Below, piece after piece: positions 41,262 through 51,096 of a stretch of DNA of 58,908 bases. Source of the DNA: JACPXH01 sp964409225 (lineage in GTDB: Bacteria > Patescibacteriota > Minisyncoccia > JACPXH01); contig CAYPCM010000003.1 in the NCBI GenBank assembly GCA_964409225.1, forward strand, positions 1-58,908, in the 5' to 3' direction. The notes under the pieces are model-generated. The model had not been told where the DNA came from and ran no database searches. It saw only the letters and a program-made list of their open reading frames with translations. The stretch's first letter is position 1, and each line of letters opens with the position of its first letter. A program made the position numbers and the translations under genes.

Positions 41262-43273
41262 AGGTCAGCGCGCCGGTAAACATCGAGTGTCTGCCAGGAT
41301 TCGACTTTGGTGTACTGCGCGCCGAGACTCGCCGTAAACTGATCGAGTCGCACGTCGCGCACTCGCCCGATAAATACATGGGGCGCGCGCTCTCGGAAGA
41401 CCTGATCGGTGAGCACCTGAAGGTCTTTGGGCGTAACCACGTTGAGATGGTCATAGATGGGGAATGCATTGACGCGACCGGCCAAAATCAGGAGCTTCGC
41501 ATCGAACAGGTGCAGGAGCGGCACGCGCCCGAGAGTTGGAAAACGCTCGCGCAACTTCCGGGCATCCCCAAGGAGCTCTCGGTCTTCGACTCGGGTCGCC
41601 GTGAGGTTTTGCCGGACGTGACGATAGTCCCGACCCCAGAACTCCGTCGGGATTTTGATCGCAAGCACGAAGGCAACGAACACGAGACCTGCGGCAAAGA
41701 GATGGCCTGCGAGGAGCGGAGTCCGAGGACGCGGTTCGCGGATGAATACCGTGTGGAATACAAATAGTATAAGCAGTATGAACGGCGTCGCGACGGCTAA
41801 AAGGTACCCCCAGACGGAAGTGCCAACGTAGTAGACAAATGAGAAGATGCCATAAGCCAACACGAAGATCATGGTTGGTTCAAGCGGCCGCCCTGCTTTA
41901 AGCCGCCAGAGTACCCACAGACACGCGGCCACATACCCGAAGACAAACAGTTCAAAAATTCCGATTACCGGCAGCGGAATCTTGGCAAAACCAGAATTGA
42001 ATAACCCTACCGCCTGTAAAATAAGTCCCCAGTTGGGCCAAGCGCCGTAGCGAAGCGCATTGAGGACATTCACGACAGCGAACAGCGCCACAACGTAGAT
42101 CCCAAGCCGTGCCGCCACGAGCCCAAAGCGCCGCAGGCGGACGCGCCAGGGCTGACCGAGAGCGAGTTCTTGGTAGGCAAAGAAAGTAATCGTGGCAATC
42201 AAGACCGCCACGCCAGTATCGAAATTCCAAAACAGTGCGACTGAGGCAAGCCCAAGCACAAGCTCACGGCGCAGCCCTGAAGGACGCGCCACGTACCCGA
42301 GGAGCGCGAGCAATACCACCGCCACAAAACCATAGCGGAAAGGCGTGAGCCCAGGGTAGAACATGGCTGAACGGAAGGGATCCACGTGCAAAAAGTAGCT
42401 CACCGCGACGATGGCGGCGGTTCCGATCACCGCGAATATCTCTGACCGCAGCCAACGCCTGATAAACACGTACAGCGCCGTATAAAAGAGGATGTACGAA
42501 AGGGCAAAGATGAGCGAGAGATAACTGTAGCCGATGGGAAACACATACCGAAACAGGAAAGCGGCAGCATAGATGTTGAAGAGCCCATACTGATTGGTTG
42601 TTTCATAAAGCAGCGCTTTGCCGTGGAGCATGTCGTTGACGGTGCCGAGTACGAAATTGTAGTGGCCGTCGTAAGAAAAGTTTGGGTCAATCACGATCAC
42701 GGCCAGAATCAGGGGCACCCACGGCCGCAGCTTCCGACAGAATGTCTCGACCCCGGGCCGAGTGAGCCAGCCGAATGTCGGCTGACGCCACCAGACGCGA
42801 AAACCCACAAACGCAACCAGCGCCGTAAGCACGGCAAGCCGGGCGATGAAAAGTCGCTTGGTAAAAAGCAGCCACAGCATCTGCCCGATCCCCTGCCGAG
42901 AGACGTATCCACCAACGTCAAGTGCAGCGAAACGCTCAAGAGCAAACACCGCCGCAGCCACAAACAACAAGGCCAACCCACCAAAGAAGAATGTCCGCCG
43001 GTACGGCGCAAAGCGCGGAGCGAGACGCTGCCAGAGGACGTACAACCCCCACGCCATGAAAGGGATTACGAGGTAGCCCAGGAAATAAAGAGGGATTTCA
43101 TACGGTTCTGGGCGTACGGAAAAACCCGGAAAAGCTTCACGGACAAGATCAGAGGGGCCAGCCCGAACAGAAAGCCAATCCTGAACGAAACGGCTAACCA
43201 CATAGTAAAACACCGTGGCCCCAACGAGGCACCAAACGTACACCGTTAGGTTGAGTGCGCGTAGGAAACGCAT
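41258..43273 (-). CDS. Multi-span membrane protein, tandem paralogue 2 of 3 (GT-C-like)
   Basis: A 671-residue protein of the same family. It contains NFSYDGHYNFVLGTVNDML and ALLYETTNQYGLFNIY, and the N-terminus follows the same plan (DWL, then a PYEIPLYFLGYLVIPF-like segment). The soluble tail ends QTLDVYR. Differences between copies are large, so the tandem duplication is old. Its 130-base upstream gap contains no clear promoter. It probably transfers sugars outside the membrane together with its neighbours, but this is inference. Confidence 0.72.
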   Translation of the reverse strand: MRFLRALNLTVYVWCLVGATVFYYVVSRFVQDWLSVRAGPSDLVREAFPGFSVRPEPYEIPLYFLGYLVIPFMAWGLYVLWQRLAPRFAPYRRTFFFGGLALLFVAAAVFALERFAALDVGGYVSRQGIGQMLWLLFTKRLFIARLAVLTALVAFVGFRVWWRQPTFGWLTRPGVETFCRKLRPWVPLILAVIVIDPNFSYDGHYNFVLGTVNDMLHGKALLYETTNQYGLFNIYAAAFLFRYVFPIGYSYLSLIFALSYILFYTALYVFIRRWLRSEIFAVIGTAAIVAVSYFLHVDPFRSAMFYPGLTPFRYGFVAVVLLALLGYVARPSGLRRELVLGLASVALFWNFDTGVAVLIATITFFAYQELALGQPWRVRLRRFGLVAARLGIYVVALFAVVNVLNALRYGAWPNWGLILQAVGLFNSGFAKIPLPVIGIFELFVFGYVAACLWVLWRLKAGRPLEPTMIFVLAYGIFSFVYYVGTSVWGYLLAVATPFILLILFVFHTVFIREPRPRTPLLAGHLFAAGLVFVAFVLAIKIPTEFWGRDYRHVRQNLTATRVEDRELLGDARKLRERFPTLGRVPLLHLFDAKLLILAGRVNAFPIYDHLNVVTPKDLQVLTDQVFRERAPHVFIGRVRDVRLDQFTASLGAQYTKVESWQTLDVYRRADL

Positions 43274-43403
43274 GGCATATGCACGTACCCAAGAAGATTA
43301 TTGCTCCGACCTTTCACGGATTCTCCATCCTCCGTAGCGGCACCGAACGAGAATATCCGAAAATGCCAAAATAGTAGTCTTCGAGCTCATTGTCGAACGT
43401 GGT

Positions 43404-45515
43404 TTACCGCGTCTGCACGACAAGATCCTTCAAGCGGAGCACATCTAACGTTGACAGATGGCGATCAACCGTATAGAGATCCCCCACTCCGCCGAGGAAA
43501 TACGCTATTTTGTCGGTGTACTGAGCAAAGGGACGAAAACCCGGGCTACCGACACGCCCCACGAACAGGTAGGACGGTTTCTCAAGGCGCGTTTTCGCAA
43601 TAACCTTCTCCAGTTGCGGCTTGAGAAAAACAGACTGCAAGTTCATCATGGGCAGGAAATTCGTTTTATTGAGGTCAAGCAGAATTTTACCGTCGTACCA
43701 ATGTACCAACGCAGGCCGCTGAATGCCGGCGTAGTCTTTTTTGAGTATGGCAATGTCGCTTAATATTTCGGTGTACCCGCCATACACTTCACGGCGACCA
43801 ACAATCTCAGCAAAATAATTCTGCCGGATGGTGGCATAGTTGCGAGCGCTCAGCGTCCACCAAACTCTCGCACCCCCGTAGAATACCGCCATCGTAGCTA
43901 CCCCTACAAGGATTGCTGAAAAAGCGCGATAGAGCTCTGGCGATCGGCGCTGCGCAGTCAAAAAAACATGACACCACCACGCCACCAACACAATGAGAAA
44001 AATTGACATACGTGGCGCGAGATTGAAAGTGTGGGGGCGAACCAAATAATAGAAAAACTGTGATACTCCGAAGAGAACTATGAAAAGCGGCATCAGGAGC
44101 TCGTCGGTCTTTCGATGCTGATACGCCTGCCCAACGATGTAGCCGAGGCTGACGATAAATACAAAAATGTACACGTAATACAGGCCGTGACTCGGTAAAT
44201 CGATCAATTGATATCCCTTCCGATACACTGACGAGGCCTCATAGAGGAGCGACCACTGCGGCCATCTGCCCCAGCGCAAGTACTGCGTGACCGAATAAGA
44301 AAATGCTAACCCAACAATTCCGCCGATTAACTTGGTAACCTGCCACAGAAAAGATCGCACACGCTCTCGGAGCGGTTGATCTTGAAAAAGGGCCAAGAAG
44401 AAAAAAACTCCGAGCGTCGCAAAAACCAAATACATCCCGGTATCCACAAACCAGAAGAACCCGACTGCGGTTGCGAGGAGTATGGGGTTTTCCGTACGCG
44501 ATCGCACGGCAACACGCGTGCGGTAGCGCCACCACAGCCACGCGAGGGCAAGAAACATCAACTGATGGAACGGTGTATGGGCTGGCGGTCCGTACGCAAA
44601 GTCGAAGTGTGCAAGGGGGATGTTAAAGAAAATCACTATCGCGAGCACTACGCCGACTGCTAACACCTCGGAACGCAACCATTGCCTTACCAAGTAATAC
44701 CACCCCAGAGACCAGAGCATAAATGCCGCCGCCAACACCGCGGACAACGCATGGTAAGAAATCGGAATCAAAAAACGGAAGATGGCATAGAGGAAATAGG
44801 TGTTGAGTAAACCGTAGGGGCTGCTCGTATCGAAGAGGAATTGCTTGCCGTGCAGCAAATCGTTCACTGGTCCCAAATGATCGTTGTAATGGTCGAGGTC
44901 GATGGGGAAATTGGGTGAAAAAATAAAAAGTAGAACGAACAGCAGCACCCACCACCGAATTTTCTGCCACGGCAATCGCTCAAGCCTGGCTATAAAAGAT
45001 GCAACCCCATACCGCCTGTGGTACCACCACAGCGCGATGAGCAGAGCCGCGACCGTAAGCGCCTGAATTTTGAGATCGCCCTGCGGTCGAATCTGCCTCC
45101 AGAGCTGCAACGCGAACAGATGGAGGGCGATGGTGTACAGCAAAAACAACAGGACACTCGCGAATAGTCCCATTGGCCATCGCTTCACGAAGGCCGGGGT
45201 CAGGTACTCGTGTTCAAGCAACCAGCGGCAACCGGAGACGACCCCGAAGGCGAGCAGCGGGATGATCAGGTAACCCGCGAGGTAGACTGGGATGACGTAC
45301 GGCTGCGGCCGGAATACGAGCTGGGTGAAATAAAAAGCTTCCGGGAGAATCCGGGAGGTATGATGACGGGCGAAATCTAAGAGGGGTGCCGCCAGCTGAT
45401 AGTACAGAACGACCGATCCGGCGATCGCCGGAACCCACAGACCCTCTTGATTGCCGTGCTGGACTCTCCGAACCAGCGCTTTGCCGATCTCGGCCGCTCG
45501 GACGGACCAGCTCAT
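43404..45515 (-). CDS. Multi-span membrane protein, tandem paralogue 1 of 3 (GT-C-like)
   Basis: About 703 residues of the same family: NFPIDLDHYNDHLGPVNDLL, then FLFDTSSPYGLLNTYFL. It has the longest soluble C-terminal part, with ILLDLNKTNFLPM and a final LSTLDVLRLKDL. The start MSWSVRAAEIG at 45515 is chosen because the two paralogues begin at the matching place; the open frame runs further upstream to 45581 without support. A weak promoter (TATAGT, 45649-45654 on the minus strand) lies in the 153-base gap upstream. Confidence 0.72.
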   Translation of the reverse strand: MSWSVRAAEIGKALVRRVQHGNQEGLWVPAIAGSVVLYYQLAAPLLDFARHHTSRILPEAFYFTQLVFRPQPYVIPVYLAGYLIIPLLAFGVVSGCRWLLEHEYLTPAFVKRWPMGLFASVLLFLLYTIALHLFALQLWRQIRPQGDLKIQALTVAALLIALWWYHRRYGVASFIARLERLPWQKIRWWVLLFVLLFIFSPNFPIDLDHYNDHLGPVNDLLHGKQFLFDTSSPYGLLNTYFLYAIFRFLIPISYHALSAVLAAAFMLWSLGWYYLVRQWLRSEVLAVGVVLAIVIFFNIPLAHFDFAYGPPAHTPFHQLMFLALAWLWWRYRTRVAVRSRTENPILLATAVGFFWFVDTGMYLVFATLGVFFFLALFQDQPLRERVRSFLWQVTKLIGGIVGLAFSYSVTQYLRWGRWPQWSLLYEASSVYRKGYQLIDLPSHGLYYVYIFVFIVSLGYIVGQAYQHRKTDELLMPLFIVLFGVSQFFYYLVRPHTFNLAPRMSIFLIVLVAWWCHVFLTAQRRSPELYRAFSAILVGVATMAVFYGGARVWWTLSARNYATIRQNYFAEIVGRREVYGGYTEILSDIAILKKDYAGIQRPALVHWYDGKILLDLNKTNFLPMMNLQSVFLKPQLEKVIAKTRLEKPSYLFVGRVGSPGFRPFAQYTDKIAYFLGGVGDLYTVDRHLSTLDVLRLKDLVVQTR

Positions 45516-45668
45516 CGCTTTTTTTTCGAACAAGAAAGGCGGGGGGACACGCTGCCCGCGAATCGGTCGCGTACCCGCCATTCGTCGAGCACAAAAATCT
45601 GCTCAGTGATTGACATGATCGTACAACGCACCGTGAAAACCCGCTGTTACTATAGCGTACCCGCTTGT

Positions 45669-48098
45669 CTAGGGCAAACCGAAAGGTGCAAAGCGAAACT
45701 CAATGCGATGGCGACCGGCAGGCACCTCAATGGCTTGCAGAATGTAGTTAGCGCGGTGTATCACCGCCGGCTTGCCATCCAGCGTGGCTGTCCAGCCCGG
45801 CAAAAAGTTCTGCCCGAACACAAACCAACTGGCCTCATCCAAGCTGACTTCAAATACATACTGTTGATTGCGGGTGATAGCTAAGGGCACGGAGCGTTGC
45901 GCACTGCTTGAAGACTGATGGGGGCACAAGACGCAGGTGATCAGTGTTGATGTTTTGCCGCCAAGTACGTGACTAGTAAATTGCTCCCACTCGCCGTCCT
46001 CGTCTGCCGGTGGCACGAACGTTACGTTGTTGGTGAGGTAGTAACGGGGCTCAACGCCGGTATTCTCGTAAAGGTATAGAGGAATTTTATGACGCGTAAC
46101 CTCCCAGCGATGCGCTTCGGTAAGCTGCGGATGCTCGAGCGGGTAAGCGCTGATAATGTACTTCACGTTAAAAACTGACAGCACCGGCAGCCGCGCCATA
46201 ATGAGGTCGAGCTTTCCTTCTAGCGGCAGTTTTTCCTTGGCCAGCCCCGTCCCCCCCGTGGCTCTGTCACTCCCCAAAAAACCTATAATCCGGCTGCTGC
46301 GCCGATCCATGAGGTTGTCGTAGCCGTCGAGCGAATCAATGCCATAGAGTAGTTGGAGGTTCGCGGCGAGCAACTCCTGGTGGAATCGCACATTGTCAGC
46401 GGGCTCAAAACCGTAAGGGGTATCGAGTTTCGAGAATGCCGTAAAACCGGGCAGCACGCTGAAAACCCGATACGGCTCGGCGCTGCGCTCCCGTACTTTG
46501 AGGAACTGGACCACCTCTGGCGGGCTCTTGAGGGTCTTGGCTAACACCATCGGAAAGCGACCAACCGCCAACGCCGTAAGGTTGATGGCGGTGAGTGCAA
46601 TCGCAATCATCGCGAAACGCGCGGCAGAGAGTGAACGGTGAACGTACCAATAGACGAGGACGGCGGCCGCGACCAAAGCGATGAAGCCCACGGTAAATTC
46701 CACACTGACGAAGGTGGTGCTCTGCCAAAGAACTCCGAGCTCACGGCTGATCACGTTGTGGTAATGCTCAAGGGGAAGCTGAGTAGTGCGGGAATAAAGG
46801 TGGGTATCGAAGTATCGCAATACAATCGCCAATAGGCGCTCGCGGAAGATAATACTCACGAGATTCCAAACTCCCATAATACCGACAAACACGCCTACGC
46901 CCACGGTGATTCGTTTACTCAAAGAGAAAAGCTTCCTTCTCCCCGCCTCGCTCAAGGGGTATTCAAAGCCAAAAGCCGCAAGCACCGCGAGTGCGAACGT
47001 GCCCACGTACATCCAGCGGCTCGGGACCCTAAAGAGCGCCAGAGCCGGGAGCTGATGAAACAATAAAAAGAGGGGTGAATATTGAAACGAAGCAATGAGC
47101 GCGAGTCCAAACAACCACCGGAAAAAATGCAGGGTTGGTTGCCGGGGTATGGCAAAGGAAAGAAGGAATAACAAAAAGGGCAAGGCGCCGACCGTAAGCA
47201 CCCCGGCCTGGGCGGTCAGACGCGGCACGTTGAAACCCGGCAGCAAGTAGCCGCCCAGATCAACGACGGTAAGCCCACCGCTAAACGCCTCGGAGATCCC
47301 GACTCCGCCCTGTCGGCTCGAGAGGGGCGAGACGAGGGCGGAAAGCAAAAGCTGGGGCGCTGCGACAACCACACCCACCACAACCATCGCGCCAAACCAA
47401 AGCGTGACGCTTCGCCACCACCAACTCCCGGTACTAGCCGTGCCAACGCGCCGGGATCGAATATCAAGAAATAACGCCCAAGCGAACACGGCCACGAGGT
47501 TCTGGAAGAGCCACTGGGGGTGAGCGCCGTAGAAATTGAAAGCCACCACAGCAGCCCCGACAGATCCCAGGAGCCACCGCGTTCGGCGAGCGGACGGATA
47601 TTCGGCAAGTCGCAGCGCAACCAAAAAGAGTACGGGCAGCGTCCAATAGGCGTTGGTCACAAGCAGGCTCGACCCAAACGACACATAGATCGCTGACCAA
47701 GGCACGATGAGTCCGGCGAAGATTGCCGCCGCACGCCCCAGGCCGAGCCGCCGCACGAACAGATACGTAAACCAACCCGTGAGGATGAAATTGCCGGCGG
47801 TGAAAACGTGGTAAAACGTAAAGGTATCGAAGATCCTCAAGAGCGCCACATTGATCGGCGACAGAAAAATGTTCAGCATGCCGCCCGCGAGCGTAAATCC
47901 GGTCAGCACACCGGGCGTCCACAACCACGATTGGCCACTCAAGAGCGACTGGCGCAGGAAGTGCAATGCCGGGTACAGAATCAGCAGCGCGTCACCGTCG
48001 GCAAAGACGCGGCCGAAAAACAACACCGGCGCAAAAACAATAAAAGCCGGCACGGCCAACAATAGGAACGGCCACGTTCTCTGCCAGCTAAATCTCAT
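45669..48098 (-). CDS. YfhO-like membrane protein
   Basis: An 809-residue protein with about twelve membrane segments followed by a C-terminal soluble domain. The opening FGRVFADGDALLILYPALHFLRQ holds the outside D-D region, and the end FGQNFLPGWTATLDGK then EVPAGRHRIEFRFAPFG is the typical close of the YfhO family. In Gram-positive bacteria YfhO acts in glycosylation of lipoteichoic acid; the role here is a guess of the same type. It overlaps the GT2 gene by four bases. Confidence 0.8.
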   Translation of the reverse strand: MRFSWQRTWPFLLLAVPAFIVFAPVLFFGRVFADGDALLILYPALHFLRQSLLSGQSWLWTPGVLTGFTLAGGMLNIFLSPINVALLRIFDTFTFYHVFTAGNFILTGWFTYLFVRRLGLGRAAAIFAGLIVPWSAIYVSFGSSLLVTNAYWTLPVLFLVALRLAEYPSARRTRWLLGSVGAAVVAFNFYGAHPQWLFQNLVAVFAWALFLDIRSRRVGTASTGSWWWRSVTLWFGAMVVVGVVVAAPQLLLSALVSPLSSRQGGVGISEAFSGGLTVVDLGGYLLPGFNVPRLTAQAGVLTVGALPFLLFLLSFAIPRQPTLHFFRWLFGLALIASFQYSPLFLLFHQLPALALFRVPSRWMYVGTFALAVLAAFGFEYPLSEAGRRKLFSLSKRITVGVGVFVGIMGVWNLVSIIFRERLLAIVLRYFDTHLYSRTTQLPLEHYHNVISRELGVLWQSTTFVSVEFTVGFIALVAAAVLVYWYVHRSLSAARFAMIAIALTAINLTALAVGRFPMVLAKTLKSPPEVVQFLKVRERSAEPYRVFSVLPGFTAFSKLDTPYGFEPADNVRFHQELLAANLQLLYGIDSLDGYDNLMDRRSSRIIGFLGSDRATGGTGLAKEKLPLEGKLDLIMARLPVLSVFNVKYIISAYPLEHPQLTEAHRWEVTRHKIPLYLYENTGVEPRYYLTNNVTFVPPADEDGEWEQFTSHVLGGKTSTLITCVLCPHQSSSSAQRSVPLAITRNQQYVFEVSLDEASWFVFGQNFLPGWTATLDGKPAVIHRANYILQAIEVPAGRHRIEFRFAPFGLP

Positions 48099-48817
48099 CG
48101 CCGTCGAAAACGATAATAGAGCAAGTTGCGCAGAAACTCCCAGATGGCCGACGGCGGCACGAACGAGGCTCGCCGTTCGTTCTTGAAAAAGATGGTTGAG
48201 GCCTCTCCGATTTTCAAATTATGACGAAGCGCTTCGATCATGATTTCGGCATCCGTAAACCAATCATTCGAAACGAGATGCATCTGCTCGAAGGCGGCGC
48301 GCGTCATGACCTTGGGCTTCGAGTTAACGTCACGCAGTTTCGCTTTAGGCCGAAAAAGAAACCAAAAGAGCCAGTTGTAAATGACCGAGATGGTACGCCG
48401 GTACAGGCCGTCGAAGCGCTGCGCCCGGAATGTTTTAACGAGGTCATACGTACCCACCTGCAAAAGTCGATAAACCTTAACGATATCGGAAGACGGCATC
48501 TGGCCATCGCCGTCGATAACACAAATGTGTTCACCCGCAGCTGCTTCGAGCCCGGAACGCATGTCCCAGCCCATCATCCCCTCTTTCGCTTTCGCGACGA
48601 CGACACAACGGGGGTTGACAGCGGCAATCTCGCGCACTATCTGCGGGGTGCGATCGCTCGAACCCGACCAGAAGTTAGCCACTAAGACGAGTTCGTAGTC
48701 AATCTTCGCCTCTTCGAGCTCGCGCACAATTTGCGCCACGAATTCTCGCGCGAGCTCCTCAGCTCGGTAACACAGAACCACGACCGAAAGTTCAGGCCGA
48801 GGGACAACGCTATTCAT
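48095..48817 (-). CDS. GT2 glycosyltransferase
   Basis: About 240 residues of a GT-A enzyme. It opens PELSVVVLCYRAEE, has ICVIDGDGQMPSSD (DxD motif), then MMGWDMRSGLEAAAG. Late NDWFTDAEIMIEALR is the acceptor-side E-D-A type motif of the DPM-like group. No membrane anchor is seen apart from a weak hydrophobic stretch (VIYNWLFWFLF). The start at 48817 shares ATGA with the methyltransferase; an ATG 18 bases upstream gives a longer form. Its product likely goes to the surface glycan. Confidence 0.85.
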   Translation of the reverse strand: MNSVVPRPELSVVVLCYRAEELAREFVAQIVRELEEAKIDYELVLVANFWSGSSDRTPQIVREIAAVNPRCVVVAKAKEGMMGWDMRSGLEAAAGEHICVIDGDGQMPSSDIVKVYRLLQVGTYDLVKTFRAQRFDGLYRRTISVIYNWLFWFLFRPKAKLRDVNSKPKVMTRAAFEQMHLVSNDWFTDAEIMIEALRHNLKIGEASTIFFKNERRASFVPPSAIWEFLRNLLYYRFRRR

Positions 48818-49554
48818 GCCTTTCGCGCCAAACATACCACCGATGAGCCAACCGGGAGCCGCCCCCCGCGGACAAGAATCTTTGCTTCTACCTTAGACAG
48901 CCACACGAGGAATGCATCGAGCCACCGCGGCAATTCAACGTACGAAAATTGGGGGTGGAAGCGCCGCTCTTGGAATTGCCCCACGATCCGGTACGTAAAT
49001 ACCAGCGGGAAAACGAAGAAGAACAGATAGCTCGACTTAACAATCTCAAAGCCAGCTTTCTCCAGCTTCATCTCAAGTTCACGGCGCTTGTAGCGTCGGC
49101 GGTGGTGCAACGCCTCGTCCAATTCGCTCCAGAGCGTCTTGAAAGCCGGTACGCTGATAAGCGTATATCCCCCTGGCTTCAAAATCCGGCTGATCTCAGC
49201 TAGCGCGCGCAAATCATCGTCAAAATGCTCTAGCACGTCAAACATGGTGACCAGATCCACAGACCCGGTCCCGAGCCCCGTATCGTACACTCCCCGCATG
49301 AGCGCCACGTTCCTAGCGCCAGTGCGCCGACAAAACTCAAGGGCCTTATCCGAAATGTCAAGCCCGAGTACGGTCCCGAACTGCCCGAGCATAGAGAAGT
49401 TGCCACCCGTGCCGCAGCCGATGTCGACCACTCGGGCTTCCGTTGTCGGATGCAAGAAACGCTTAAGCAACCGATCAAACACATACCGCCTACCTACATA
49501 CCACCAGTAGCGGTTCTCGAGCTCGTAGGTTTTGTCGTACGCTTGATCTTGCAT
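48814..49554 (-). CDS. SAM-dependent methyltransferase
   Basis: A 246-residue class I methyltransferase. VVDIGCGTGGNFSMLG is motif I, VLGLDISDKALEFCR the acidic strand-two end, and LVTMFDVLEHFDDD motif IV. After the core there is a hydrophobic segment (SSYLFFFVFPLVFTYRIV) that may attach it to the membrane. It fits methylation of a lipid-linked sugar or of a polyprenol. Directly followed by the GT2 gene with ATGA overlap. A palindromic element lies upstream at 49562-49667. Confidence 0.85.
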   Translation of the reverse strand: MQDQAYDKTYELENRYWWYVGRRYVFDRLLKRFLHPTTEARVVDIGCGTGGNFSMLGQFGTVLGLDISDKALEFCRRTGARNVALMRGVYDTGLGTGSVDLVTMFDVLEHFDDDLRALAEISRILKPGGYTLISVPAFKTLWSELDEALHHRRRYKRRELEMKLEKAGFEIVKSSYLFFFVFPLVFTYRIVGQFQERRFHPQFSYVELPRWLDAFLVWLSKVEAKILVRGGRLPVGSSVVCLARKA

Positions 49555-49561
49555 GCCAAGT

Positions 49562-49667
49562 CGCTACAACTTCGAATGAGAAATTGAGAAAAAATGCAAT
49601 GCCGTACCGCACTTCGTGTTCGAAGTTGTAGCGCTGGACATGGCTGTAATCAAAAATCTACCATGTC
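49562..49667. repeat. Inverted-repeat element between methyltransferase and SDR genes
   Basis: A perfect 15-bp inverted repeat (CGCTACAACTTCGAA, 49562-49576, and its complement at 49619-49633) is followed by a second pair, GACATGG and CCATGTC (about 49637 and 49661). It fills almost the whole 116-base gap. It could be a MITE-like insertion or a structured leader. Confidence 0.7.
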
Positions 49668-49670
49668 TTG

Positions 49671-50396
49671 TCAGCGCCGAAAAGGCCGGGTCAGAACAAT
49701 GTACCAACTATCCGGCAGAAATGAACTCAACCGGAAAACGAAAGCGGGCCAGAAAGGCGCATAATAGTCATGGCGTCGGCCCGGCATCGCCCGAAACACG
49801 GCGCGCGCGGCTCGATTAACCGAGATGACGAAAAGTTTCTTCGCCCTGGATCGCACCTCACCGAACCGTGGATCAATAAGCGTTGCCACCGGACCGAAGT
49901 AGATCGTCTTGAAACAAAGCCGGGTGGTGCGGTACCGAAGCCGCAGGCCACGCACAGCCATGGCGAGCGCCGCCTTGCTCGCCGCATAGGCAATGTTGTC
50001 TCCATCCGGCCGAAAGGCAGCGATGGAGGCAATGGCGATAAACTGCCCATGCCCGCGCTGGAGGAAACGTTCAACGAACCCCTCAATCCAACCGAGCACT
50101 CCGAGCACGTTCGTCTCGAAAACCTCTCGCGCGTCTGGCCCCATGGTGGCGGCATTGAGCACCACGACGTCGGGCAGGAACGCGCGGGCCTCGAGCATCC
50201 GCAACACCCGGTTTATGGCTTCCCCGCTTCGCACGTCACAGCGGGCGAAGGAGAACCGGGGGCCGAGCTCGCGCCCGAGGTCCGCCAGCTCGGCCTCGCG
50301 GCGCGCCACGCCAAAGACCTCGTGGCCGGCCCGAACAAGCTGCCTGGTGAGCTCCCGACCAATCCCAGAAGAGACACCGGTGATGAACACTCTCAT
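49671..50396 (-). CDS. Short-chain dehydrogenase/reductase
   Basis: About 241 residues of a classical SDR: FITGVSSGIGRELTRQL, then VVLNAATMG, then IASIAAF and the catalytic YAASKAAL. The C-terminus has a hydrophobic segment (FWPAFVFRLSSFL), so it may act at the membrane, as some sterol- or polyprenol-related SDRs do. The substrate is unknown. The start MRVFITG at 50396 shares ATGA with the next gene's stop. Surrounding genes are methyltransferases of the glycan cluster. Confidence 0.85.
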   Translation of the reverse strand: MRVFITGVSSGIGRELTRQLVRAGHEVFGVARREAELADLGRELGPRFSFARCDVRSGEAINRVLRMLEARAFLPDVVVLNAATMGPDAREVFETNVLGVLGWIEGFVERFLQRGHGQFIAIASIAAFRPDGDNIAYAASKAALAMAVRGLRLRYRTTRLCFKTIYFGPVATLIDPRFGEVRSRAKKLFVISVNRAARAVFRAMPGRRHDYYAPFWPAFVFRLSSFLPDSWYIVLTRPFRR

Positions 50397-51055
50397 GACT
50401 TGCGGGCTACGACGTAATACCCGGAAACCAAAATGGGGTGCTTCGACTGTTTGGCGTGCGTAACGTCGCCGTACTCGACACGGACGAGCCAAGAAAATCC
50501 CTGTACCAATCTCGCTCCCGCCAGAATGAAAAACTTCGTCAAACGTCCACCATAAAACTTGGCCTGCAACGCAAGCCGTTGCGTAAGCACCGCCAGTGTC
50601 CCCAACGACCCGACCTCTTCAACCAGTTCCACAATCTCCCAGTCACGACAGAGATACTCCAGTCCGTAACGCGTAAATCGCCAATAGTCATGCGGCTCGT
50701 CATGGAGCGGGAATACGAATCTGGTCGTGAGCACGAGCATGCCGCCGGGCCGTAACACGCGACGCATCTCGGCGATGGCCTTGGGCGGATCTACGAGATG
50801 CTCTAACACTTCGGTGCACAGAATCCGCTCAAAGGTGCCGTCGGTAAACGGCAGGGCGTGCGCATCCCCGACTACGTCCACGCCCGGCCCGGCGACGTGA
50901 TCAAACCCGACGCGATTCGGGAAGAATTTCGCATAGGGCGCTCCACCACAGCCGATATCGAGCGTCTTTGCGTCAGTCGCGTAGCGCTCAATAAACCTCG
51001 CGAGCCGCTCGCGGGTCATTTTGTTCGTGAGGCCGATTCGTTGCCAGAAGGACAT
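50393..51055 (-). CDS. SAM-dependent methyltransferase
   Basis: About 220 residues. LDIGCGGAPYAKFFPN is motif I, GVDVVGDAHALPFTDG the adenosyl-binding acidic strand, and RILCTEVLEHLVDPPKAI motif IV; YWRFTRYGLEYL follows as in UbiE/Coq5-like and sugar-methylating enzymes. It overlaps the SDR gene by four bases. A longer form would need a TTG at 51070, so I use ATG 51055. The substrate is not shown by the sequence. Confidence 0.83.
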   Translation of the reverse strand: MSFWQRIGLTNKMTRERLARFIERYATDAKTLDIGCGGAPYAKFFPNRVGFDHVAGPGVDVVGDAHALPFTDGTFERILCTEVLEHLVDPPKAIAEMRRVLRPGGMLVLTTRFVFPLHDEPHDYWRFTRYGLEYLCRDWEIVELVEEVGSLGTLAVLTQRLALQAKFYGGRLTKFFILAGARLVQGFSWLVRVEYGDVTHAKQSKHPILVSGYYVVARKS

Positions 51056-51096
51056 AATTGCCAACCACAACCGGACGACTTCTTGGTTTCACAGAC

